Of a stretch of DNA of 10,964 nt, positions 1 to 7,600 are shown in pieces. The stretch spans positions 1 to 10,964 of the forward strand of contig DFDT01000136.1 in the NCBI GenBank assembly GCA_002368865.1, in the 5' to 3' direction. Numbering within the stretch: the first letter of the stretch is position 1; each line of letters begins with the position of its first letter. Both the position numbers and the translations under genes were made by a program. A model generated the notes under the pieces. It had not been told where the DNA came from, ran no database searches, and saw nothing but the letters and a program-made list of their open reading frames with translations. Source of the DNA: Lachnospiraceae bacterium UBA3821. GTDB lineage: Bacteria; Bacillota; Clostridia; Lachnospirales; Lachnospiraceae.

Positions 1-611
1 GATCTTTCAATACCCAATTTCTCCAATACTTCTACCGCCTTCGCGATCCCCGCATTTCGATTCAGTTTTTTCACCATTGACAGCTCCTCCTTCGTCTCTG
101 CATTAAATAGCCGGATCCAGCCATTCACCGGGCTTTCCTCCGTCAAATCCTTGCACAGCTCAATGATATGCACCTCCAAAAGATCCGTGAACTCTTCGCC
201 GTCCTGATCCCTCAGGGTGTAAACCGAGTGATACTTCTTTCCCGGCAGCAGTTTAAAATCCAGGATACTGATCGTGATACTCTTTTTCAGTTTATCATAA
301 TCCTCCCCAGTCCACAACTCATCCGCATACAAATGGGACAAATAAAACAGATTCCGCTTGATCCAGAATTTCTGGCTTCTCAACTGAACCTCGATATCAA
401 TCCGGGTATCATCATTCAGTGTGAGCGCCAGATCCAGTATCCCCTGTTTCTGCTTTCCCACTCGTTTCCGCAAAACCGGTGACACAATCCGAACAGACCG
501 TATCGCTTGTAAAGGTATCCCCGTCACATCGCTGATAAACTGTCTCCTGACTGCCTCCACACCAAATACTTCCCGAAACGCAAACTCGTCTCTTTTTAAT
601 GATACAAACAC
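1..611 (-). CDS. Rpn-family recombination-promoting nuclease / PD-(D/E)XK putative transposase (3'-truncated by window edge)
   Basis: The minus-strand frame is open from the proposed start to the window edge (about 203 codons), so the C-terminus lies outside. The protein reads like the Firmicutes PD-(D/E)XK 'transposase' family (PDDEXK_2, Rpn/YhgA-like). An RDEFAFREVFG start is followed by the nuclease core, with D60 in GILDLAL and the ExQ motif as E74-Q76 in DIEVQL, then a conserved SISILDFKL-like stretch seen here as ITISILDFKLL. Rpn proteins are Mg-dependent DNA endonucleases that raise RecA-independent recombination; a role in this genome is inference. The start chosen is GTG at 611, four bases after a full AAAGGAGGT. 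An in-frame ATG at 653 (14 codons earlier) is possible but has only a weak ribosome binding site and would add a Cys/Gly-rich leader atypical of the family. The gene has its own promoter and faces away from the decayed kinase. Confidence 0.85.
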   Translation of the reverse strand, partial: MFVSLKRDEFAFREVFGVEAVRRQFISDVTGIPLQAIRSVRIVSPVLRKRVGKQKQGILDLALTLNDDTRIDIEVQLRSQKFWIKRNLFYLSHLYADELWTGEDYDKLKKSITISILDFKLLPGKKYHSVYTLRDQDGEEFTDLLEVHIIELCKDLTEESPVNGWIRLFNAETKEELSMVKKLNRNAGIAKAVEVLEKLGIER

Positions 612-614
612 CTT

Positions 615-635
615 ACCTCCTTTTCCGCAGGAGGT
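615..635 (-). promoter_or_regulatory. Hairpin masking the ribosome binding site of the Rpn-family gene
   Basis: On the minus strand ACCTCCT (635-629) is followed by a 7-base loop and AGGAGGT (621-615), a perfect 7-bp inverted repeat. The second arm is the Shine-Dalgarno sequence itself, ending four bases before the proposed GTG start. In the mRNA this stem would block ribosome access, so translation may be low or conditional. The base pairing is seen directly; the regulatory effect is inference. Confidence 0.5.
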
Positions 636-764
636 TCCGCATTCACTTTGCATTTTTTACCGAAACCTTCTGCTTTTTCACTTTTCTTGGGATTAAAAGC
701 ATAGATTTCCGGAAAATACAGATTTTTGAAATATGATGATTAGAAATTGTTATGCTTTGTGTCT

Positions 765-792
765 ATTGTACCATGTGAAGCAAGAATGTCAA
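765..792 (-). promoter_or_regulatory. Sigma-A-type promoter for the Rpn-family gene
   Basis: Read on the minus strand, a perfect -35 box TTGACA (792-787) is separated by 16 bases from a -10 box TACAAT (770-765). Transcription would start near 758 and leave a leader of roughly 150 bases before the GTG start at 611. The 16-base spacer is one short of the optimum but the boxes are near consensus. Confidence 0.6.
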
Positions 793-829
793 GAAAAGTT
801 TTCGCTGTTAGCAGTCCTTTACCACAGAA

Positions 830-1177
830 AAAAAACGTTTTCTCCTGGCTGGAGCCGTCATCGGCAGCGAAATTCCCGGATGCCTGGTATACATGGACAG
901 ACTGCGCATGGAACAGGCGATGGACAACGTTGTGGGCAACTCCTGTAAATATGCCGGAACAGATATTCATGTCAGCTTCGACAGCTATTCGGTGGAAACC
1001 TCCATGAGCCAAACCGCAGGCGGAATGAAAGCGGAATTCCTGCGTATCCACATCAAAGATGAAGGTCCCGGCTTCTACTTCTATCTGGTGAAATACTACA
1101 TGGAAAAACAGGACGGCGGCCTGGAATACTACAATGATAACGGCTTTACCGTGGAACTGCTGCTGAGGAAAGCGTAG
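830..1177 (+). pseudogene. Sensor histidine kinase remnant (ATPase domain with internal deletion)
   Basis: The plus-strand frame is open from 812 to the TAG at 1175-1177. Recognisable homology begins about 830-845, and the first ATG is at 893 with no ribosome binding site. It encodes the C-terminal HATPase_c part of a VanS-like sensor kinase: the N box RMEQAMDNVVGNSCKYAG (Mg-binding Asn, NxxxNSCKY), then the G1 box KDEGPG. Right after G1 the sequence jumps to FYFYLVKYYMEKQDGG and ends in FTVELLLRK, the usual C-terminus. The 25-30 residues normally between these points (F box and G2/GLGL box, which form the ATP lid) are missing. Sensor, transmembrane, HAMP and HisKA parts are also absent. No response regulator gene is nearby. 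It therefore cannot be a working kinase. It converges on the GH43 gene with 10 bp between stops. Confidence 0.8.
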
Positions 1178-1187
1178 TATTCCTTGG

Positions 1188-2876
1188 TCAATTTCTATAC
1201 CTTACATGATCGACAGTCGCATAACCACATGCTGCCGCGCTCCCCTCGTCATCCTTATGCACGCAGAACACACCGTTCTTTACGCCGACCCAACGTCCGG
1301 CCTTGGCATCGATCTTTACCTCGCTGCCTTCCACCACCTTGCCGTTCAGCTCCATGTGCAGGATGATATCCTCTCTTGGGATATGCCGCACCCACACCTC
1401 ATTGTTCTGCCAGTCTTTGCGATCCATTTCATCCACATATTCCCGGATCTGCACCCGGTACTTCCAGATCACATCAAAGTTCGCTTCCGCAAGCGCATCC
1501 GCATCCAGTGGCAATACACTCTCCTCGCTCTGAGCAAAGGCCATTTGATGGTCAAACTCCTGCTTCCCTGTGGTCTTCACCAATTCGTAGCAAACGCCAT
1601 CTCTTCCATTCTTGCACCGCACCGCCAATCCCGCAAAAACCTGTCCCATAGACACCTGTCCTGCCATATCTCCGGGGCACAGATTCCGCACATTCATCTT
1701 GATCTCACAGGTAAATTCCGGCGCCGGCCATTTCTGCAGGAGCAGATTCCGATAGTCGGGAAGCTGACGCATGCGATTTGCCTTTACTGCCTTCAGCCGG
1801 ACCACAGACTCCTGCGGCAGCATCTGATACCAATCATCCTCAAAATTCGCATTCCACTGCCACTGCAGTCCCAATGTATCCGACTCAAATTCATCCGAAT
1901 GATCCGGTTCGCAAATTTCTACAGGTTTCCCTGTGACATCCAGCGCTCCCTGCTTCGCCGTAGCAGGCTTTTGGCAAACCTCCACCGGCTCCCCGTATTC
2001 ATTCCCGGCCTTTGCAACACCGATCACAGGCCACCCGTCCTGCCAGCTCATAGGCTGCAGATGCACGATCCGCCCGCCCGCATACACATCCTGAAAATGC
2101 AGAAACCAGTCTTCACCCGTCACCGTGTCCACCCAGGCGCCCTGATGTGGTCCGTTCACAACCGAATCCCCCTGGCGCAACACCACACGCGACTCATAAG
2201 GTCCCCAGATATCCCGGGAGCGCAATACCACCTGATGCCCGCACTTCACGCCGCCTGCCGGCGAAAAAACATAATACCATCCGTCCTTTTTATACACTTT
2301 AGGACCTTCTATCGTCTCATTTTCCGTATTTCTTGCGTCAAAAATAATCTTGGACTCCGACAGCAAATGCGTGCCGTCCGGTGCCATCTCCGCCAGTTTC
2401 AGCACGCTCTTGTACCCGACTCTCGCACCGGACACCGCCGTCGCCAGGTAAGCTTTCCCGTCCTCATCCCAAAACGGACAGGGATCGATCACACCGTATT
2501 CCGGCATCATATTCACCGGCTCGCTCCACTCTCCTCGCGGATCCTTCGTTTTGCTCACATAGATACCTTCATCCGGCATGGGGAAAAACACATAGTACTC
2601 CCCCGCATGATACCGGATTGCCGGCGCCCACACGCCACAGCCATGCATCGGATTCACAAATCGATACGCCGGCACATGTTTACAAACGTAATTGATCACC
2701 TTCCAGTTTACCAGATCATAAGAGTGCAAAATCGGAAGCGCCGGAGCATTGCTGAAGCTGGAGGAGACCATATAATAGTCATCCCCCACCCGGATCGCAT
2801 CCGGATCCGAGTAATCCCCATAGATCACCGGATTTTGATAAGTATCGTTTCCAAAATCTGCATGCCGTAACATCAT
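1188..2876 (-). CDS. Glycoside hydrolase family 43 (beta-xylosidase / alpha-L-arabinofuranosidase)
   Basis: This is a 562-residue protein without signal peptide, so it probably acts in the cytoplasm on imported xylo- or arabino-oligosaccharides. The N-terminal five-bladed propeller (about residues 12-320) shows the three GH43 carboxylates: base D24 in DYSDPDAIRVGDDYYMV, pKa-modulating D131 in GVIDPCPFWDEDGKAYL, and acid E190 in TIEGPKVYKKDGWYYVF. A linker near 330 (HSDEFESDTLGLQWQWNAN) leads into the C-terminal concanavalin-like beta-sandwich (GH43_C2 type), usual in beta-xylosidases of about 530-560 residues. The start ATG at 2876 has GGGAGG seven bases upstream. It follows the YczE/YitT-type gene by 27 bp and is probably co-transcribed with it, opposite a divergent AraC regulator. 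Whether xylose or arabinose is removed cannot be told from sequence; GH43 enzymes often do both. Confidence 0.93.
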   Translation of the reverse strand: MMLRHADFGNDTYQNPVIYGDYSDPDAIRVGDDYYMVSSSFSNAPALPILHSYDLVNWKVINYVCKHVPAYRFVNPMHGCGVWAPAIRYHAGEYYVFFPMPDEGIYVSKTKDPRGEWSEPVNMMPEYGVIDPCPFWDEDGKAYLATAVSGARVGYKSVLKLAEMAPDGTHLLSESKIIFDARNTENETIEGPKVYKKDGWYYVFSPAGGVKCGHQVVLRSRDIWGPYESRVVLRQGDSVVNGPHQGAWVDTVTGEDWFLHFQDVYAGGRIVHLQPMSWQDGWPVIGVAKAGNEYGEPVEVCQKPATAKQGALDVTGKPVEICEPDHSDEFESDTLGLQWQWNANFEDDWYQMLPQESVVRLKAVKANRMRQLPDYRNLLLQKWPAPEFTCEIKMNVRNLCPGDMAGQVSMGQVFAGLAVRCKNGRDGVCYELVKTTGKQEFDHQMAFAQSEESVLPLDADALAEANFDVIWKYRVQIREYVDEMDRKDWQNNEVWVRHIPREDIILHMELNGKVVEGSEVKIDAKAGRWVGVKNGVFCVHKDDEGSAAACGYATVDHVRYRN

Positions 2877-2903
2877 GTTTTTCCCTCCCGATTACATTCT
2901 TTG

Positions 2904-3563
2904 TTATATCCTACCATAGATCAACTTTGTTTTCCACTTGAAAAAGTCTCCTATATGCGGAATCCTCTCCGCCTTCATCCATTTCCCCACAGTTTCTACC
3001 GCCGGTCCGATTGTCAACGCCAATATCACGTTCCCGACCGTCAGCCTGCTGCCTAGCAGGACCCCCAGCATGGCCGCTACGCCATCCCACAGGATCCGTA
3101 CCCGCGCATAAGGAAGCCGAAGCCTTCTGCTGAGCATCGTGGGTATCGCATCATACGGTGTCTGTCCCATGTCAGCATTCATATAAAGCGCCACGCTGAT
3201 AAGAAATCCAAGTAACGCAAACAAAAAGATTCCCGCGCGAATACCCATCCTCTCAAAGATCCAATCCGGCAAAAACATTTCCTCCCACATCCTACACAGA
3301 TCCGACACACAGCCAACCAACACCATATTGGCCAACGTCCCTGCACCGATCAGTTTTCGCCCAAACAATACCTCTGGTACAAAAAGCAATACATTAGACA
3401 GGATCATGCACATTCCCAAAGATATCCCACTGCGTCCTGCGATCGCAAGATTCATAAATGCGCAAGTGTCTGTTCCGAAGCGCACTTCCACCAACAGCGA
3501 CTGAAATACACCGATCCCAACCACACCTGCCAACATCACTCCAAAATTTTTTTTATTTTTCAT
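2904..3563 (-). CDS. YczE/YyaS/YitT-family integral membrane protein
   Basis: A 219-residue, strongly hydrophobic protein with about five or six membrane segments (roughly 8-25, 48-66, 72-90, 108-128, 158-175, 177-195). Two related loops mark the family: GTDTCAFMNLAI (30-41) after helix 1 and ADMGQTPYDAIPTML (130-144) after helix 4, suggesting an internal duplication. The family (COG2364-like) is widespread in Firmicutes and often sits next to transcription regulators; its transported substrate or function is not established. The ATG at 3563 has GGAGG eight bases upstream. As the first gene of a likely two-gene unit with the GH43 enzyme, it might move a sugar or related compound, but this is inference from position only. 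Confidence 0.82.
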   Translation of the reverse strand: MKNKKNFGVMLAGVVGIGVFQSLLVEVRFGTDTCAFMNLAIAGRSGISLGMCMILSNVLLFVPEVLFGRKLIGAGTLANMVLVGCVSDLCRMWEEMFLPDWIFERMGIRAGIFLFALLGFLISVALYMNADMGQTPYDAIPTMLSRRLRLPYARVRILWDGVAAMLGVLLGSRLTVGNVILALTIGPAVETVGKWMKAERIPHIGDFFKWKTKLIYGRI

Positions 3564-3614
3564 TCTATCTGCCTCCTCAAGATAACCCTTTTCTTTTCTT
3601 CGTGCAGATGTTAT

Positions 3615-3643
3615 AGTATATCCAAATCCACACTACGTGTTAG
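3615..3643 (-). promoter_or_regulatory. Putative promoter of the YczE/YitT-type gene - GH43 unit, with a short inverted repeat in the spacer
   Basis: On the minus strand a -35-like CTAACA (3643-3638, four of six consensus bases) lies 17 bases from a -10 box TATACT (3620-3615). A short inverted repeat, ACAC-TAC-GTGT on the plus strand (3630-3640), lies between or overlaps the boxes, where a regulator could act. The 131-bp divergent region probably also holds the araC-type promoter (a TATATT at 3660-3665 is possible, but no good -35 box was found). Regulation by the neighbouring AraC protein is inference. Confidence 0.4.
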
Positions 3644-3694
3644 CATAAAAACAGCAATTTATATTAGAAAATCTTCAAATAAAGGAGAAAATTT

Positions 3695-4597
3695 ATGTCC
3701 TTATCCCCCGCTGAAAGCCACACAGACGTCACCAACTGGGAAACCAAAGCCCACGGCACCCACGCATTCCCCGCAGCCTGCTATCTGACAGAGCTGCCGG
3801 GACATCGCTTTAAGGCGCATTGGCATACGGAACTTGAATTTATCACGGTTGTCAACGGTCAGATCCAGCTTTATGCCGGTGCCAGGCAGTTCCTTTTATC
3901 GGAAGGCATGGGAGCTTTTCTCAACACCAATGTGCTCCACACAGCAGAACTTGCTGAACACTGCAGACACGCCCTTCTGCATCACACCGTATTTCATCCG
4001 CGCCTGATCGGCGGATATGAGGGCAGTATTTTCTGGGAAAAATATCTGGATCCCCTGATGACAGACGCTGAATGCTCTGTCCGGATCTTCAGACCGGAAT
4101 CTGACTGGCAGCAGAAAATCCTTGCCCTGCACTCAAATGTGTGGAAAAGTATCGCGCAAGATGCACATGGATACGAAATGACTGCAAGAAATGATCTGAC
4201 ACAGATCCTTTTTGCCCTAACAGATCATCAAGAAAAAAATACCACAAAAGAAATCCTTCCTCCTGCCCGAAAACTGCTCAAAAATCAGGCCAGGATGAAG
4301 GATATATTACAATATATTCATGAACATTACTTTGAAACCATCACATTGGAGGATCTGGCTTTCGCCGGTGATACCAGCAAGAGCGGTTGTCTGCGCTGCT
4401 TTAAGGAATCCCTCGGCACTACGCCGCTCCAATATGTGAAACGATACCGCCTCCAGACCGCGGCCAATCTGCTTCGGGATACCGACTGGCAGATTTCAGA
4501 GATCGGTTCCCGCTGTGGATTTGAAGAAATGGGCTACTTTTCTGCCCAATTCAGGCAGATGTACGGGGCAACCCCCTCAGAATACCGCCGCACCTGA
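3695..4597 (+). CDS. AraC-family transcriptional regulator (cupin sensor + HTH)
   Basis: This 300-residue regulator has the typical two-domain plan. The N-terminal cupin-like effector domain (about 20-110) contains the HWHTELEFITVVNGQIQL strand pair with H42, H44 and E48. The C-terminal double helix-turn-helix (about 200-298) has ITLEDLAFAGDTSKSGCLRCFKESLG as the first HTH and the AraC signature ISEIGSRCGFEEMGYFSAQF...GATPSEYRR as the second. The ATG at 3695 has AAAGGAG with a seven-base spacer. It is divergent from the YczE/YitT-type - GH43 pair across 131 bp, so it most likely senses a sugar and activates that unit, and perhaps itself; the ligand is unknown. The stop lies 11 bp from the stop of the convergent TIR gene, with no obvious terminator between. 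Confidence 0.93.
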   Translation: MSLSPAESHTDVTNWETKAHGTHAFPAACYLTELPGHRFKAHWHTELEFITVVNGQIQLYAGARQFLLSEGMGAFLNTNVLHTAELAEHCRHALLHHTVFHPRLIGGYEGSIFWEKYLDPLMTDAECSVRIFRPESDWQQKILALHSNVWKSIAQDAHGYEMTARNDLTQILFALTDHQEKNTTKEILPPARKLLKNQARMKDILQYIHEHYFETITLEDLAFAGDTSKSGCLRCFKESLGTTPLQYVKRYRLQTAANLLRDTDWQISEIGSRCGFEEMGYFSAQFRQMYGATPSEYRRT

Positions 4598-4608
4598 CCT
4601 ATCCATAC

Positions 4609-7600
4609 TTACCATTCCTTCCCCCATGTGACCAGATCCTCCAGCGTATATGCGGAAACAACCGCCATTCCCTGTTCTTCACCAACCCGGCGAATACCGC
4701 TGTTTTGGATATATACCTTATTTGTCTCTGGGCTGAACACATCCAGATATCCATAATAGGCGATCTTTTGCCATGTCGCGATATCTACGCACAGCGTAGC
4801 TCCTGTGGAAAGCCGCAGATAGATCCGGTTTCTTGCCGGGTCATCAATAGAATACAGGGTAGTCGAAGTCGTGAAGCCGGTTCCCTGTATACTCTCCTCA
4901 TAGGCGAGCGCTCCCGCCTCCAGATCATAGATCATAAAATGATCTTTTTCATAAATACAGATTGCTTTGTCCTCATGGCAAAACGTCATCCTCTCCACTC
5001 TGGCGCTGCCTTCCCTCAGCGGAATTTCCTGCTTCACAGCCTGCGCTTTGATGTCATAGATCCGCAACATTCCGTCCGTATCCACCGTCGCAAAATAAGG
5101 CGTTTCCTTCGCCATGGAAAGTATGCGTTCCACACCTTGGGGACAGCTGTCCTTCAGCGTATAGGTCTTATCCTCCGTCACATCATATACCAGGAAAGAA
5201 TCCATCTTTTCCTGCGTCCCGTCTGCATACTGTCCGATCAGGACCATACCGTTCTCCCCTGCTTTCAGATAGGCCTGAGGAGCAAAAAAGGGATCTCCCA
5301 GACACTGATCGGTATCCAGCTTTTTCACCTGCACCTCTCCGCCGTCAAGTCTGACATAGAGCTGATCTATATATTTTTTTCCTGTCTCCGTATTTCCTTC
5401 GCCATCCGATGCCAGACCGACATGCAGCACTTTATCCCCTGCCGTCACAACCTGCTGGCATTTTACCGACTCCTCTCCGAAAACAGGCTCCCACTGTCCT
5501 TTCTCCAGGTCAAATATACTGAGATCATTCCAGCCAAACGTCAGATGTGTTCCATCCGGCCAATACACATACCGGTCCGGTGAACTTGCCAGATATTTCA
5601 GATCTTTATTTTCAGCCAGTGAAAATCTGTATTCTTTCTGCACTTCGCCCGAAGCTTCCTCCACCAGCCGAATCACAAGCTCCTCCGCGGTCGCCGCACA
5701 GAAAGCCAGTCTCCCATTCCCCAGTGCATTCGTGCAAAAATTCTGCATATCATCCATCTTGCTCCATTCGGCAATTTCGATATGCGGATCCCGCTCCGGC
5801 TGCAGGAAATATACCGTTGCCAGATCGTCGTCACAGACCACAGCAGCTACTGCATCCTGATCCAGAGTATGTCCCTGCTCGCTGTGTGTGAAAGCATACC
5901 CTTCCGTAATATCAAGATAGGCAAAGTGCTGCTTGTCACAAAAATTCTCTGCTGCCAGACCGTTTTGATAAAAGCATTGTATCACGCCTTCTTCCGTCAG
6001 CATACTGTATGCCCACACAGACCAGTCGTCCTTGTTCAGATATTGTTGATGAACAATGCTGTAGGAATAATCCTGGTGTCCCCATAGCGCAGCATCCCTC
6101 TTCCCATAGATCACCCGTGTATTTCCGAAGGTAGCCATAATGACCTCCGGATGCTCTGTGCTGAAGGTTGACTGCCACTCTCTGTCATCCGTGATACTTC
6201 TCGGCAATTCCTTCGGCACAACCGACCGCTCTCCCAGCCTGCCGTCCCAAAAGAGCTCATCCATACAGAGTTCCTGATGGTCCCCGTCATACCGCAGAAC
6301 CATAGTCCGCATTTCTTTTGTATCTACATAAAATCCCAAAAGAAGCTGCGCCCAATCCCCCGCCGACGTATATCTCGCGCCTTCTTCGGCATGGATAAAT
6401 TTAACTGTGCCCGCCTGCAGATCCGCTGCAAAAAAGTAGGTCTTATCTGCATATCCTTCATCCAGGGAATACCCATAAACGCCGCCGACCACATAATTTC
6501 CGTCCTCCGAAAAGGCGCCAACCCGCGATCCCATGGCCTTTAAATCTGCCTTGTCCTCCAAGACTTTCTGTATCTCATCAGGCAGCGGAATCTGCTTTAC
6601 GATCTCACCGGTCACGGTATCCAACACCGTCAGTCTGTATTCTCCCTGATCGTAATGCCCCGCAAGCCATGCAGTTTCCGTTCCTTCCTGTCCGCAGATC
6701 TCAATCAGTGCAACCTGCCCTCCGTCCTCTGACACACAGGAAAAATCCACATGCTGCAAAAAATGGGAACTCACAAAAAGATCGTCCTGTTCATACTCCC
6801 ACAAAAACGCACCATCCCGCATGGAAAGCGCAGTGATCCGACTTTCATCGCAGCACAGCACGATTCCGGCAGCATTCCCGCTATCTGTCACCTCGCCCAC
6901 ATGCTCAAGCACCAACATCCGGTCTCTTTTTACCACCTCATGATAGAGCTGCCCGCTCTGGGAATCCGCCTTCCAGATCAGGCTTCCGTCCTCAACCCTG
7001 TAACAGCGCACCAGCCCCAGGTAATCTCTGGTGAAAAGATACTCGCCCGTCTCCGAAAGCTTGATCTGCTTGATCTCATTATCCTGTGTAACGCGTCCTA
7101 CAGTGCGCATCTTGTTGGAATAGTGTCCCGCTGCCAGCGCATCCTGCAAGAGTGTAAATGCCTCTGCACTGTAAGCTTCCCTGCCTTCCTCCGTCTCAAG
7201 TGCAGCTAATACCCGCTTCACGGCGGTCCGGGAATTTCCGCTGTCGATCAACGCCGAACCCTCTCGGATCAATGCTTCCGATTCCCGCCTCTTGAGCTCG
7301 GAATTCTGCTCCTGGATCTCTTCATTCTGCCTGCTGATCTGTTCGTTCTGTGCCAAAATCTGCTCATTCTGCCTGGTGATTTCTTTATTCTTCAGATACA
7401 CATACGAACTGAATGCCACCAGTCCACAGGTTGCCGCAGACAGGGCCGTGATCACTACGCGCTGCTTGTGCCGTCTCTCCCGCTGCCACAACGAATCAAA
7501 CGGACACCCCAAGATTGCCGCATAAAGACGCATGATTTCTTTCTTAAAGCGCTTCGCATCATACCGGTGATTTACATCTGTCAGATTTGCCGCCAACGGC

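Noticed and set aside
168..696. Two plus-strand frames over the left edge
   Set aside because: They are antisense to the Rpn-family nuclease, whose catalytic motifs are clear on the minus strand.
1206..2870. A 554-codon open frame on the plus strand opposite the GH43 gene
   Set aside because: It mirrors the GH43 coding frame almost exactly, is rich in His/Arg/Pro/Ile without any recognisable domain, and has no ribosome binding site; it is an antisense shadow.
4598..4608. A terminator between the convergent AraC and TIR genes
   Set aside because: Only 11 bp separate the stops and no stem-loop with a T tract could be found nearby.
4705..5583. A 292-codon plus-strand frame inside the TIR gene
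   Set aside because: Low-complexity shadow of the beta-propeller coding strand with no family resemblance.
7285..7389. Short regular repeats as a possible CRISPR-like array
   Set aside because: The 21-bp units are contiguous without spacers and code in frame for heptads of the TIR protein.
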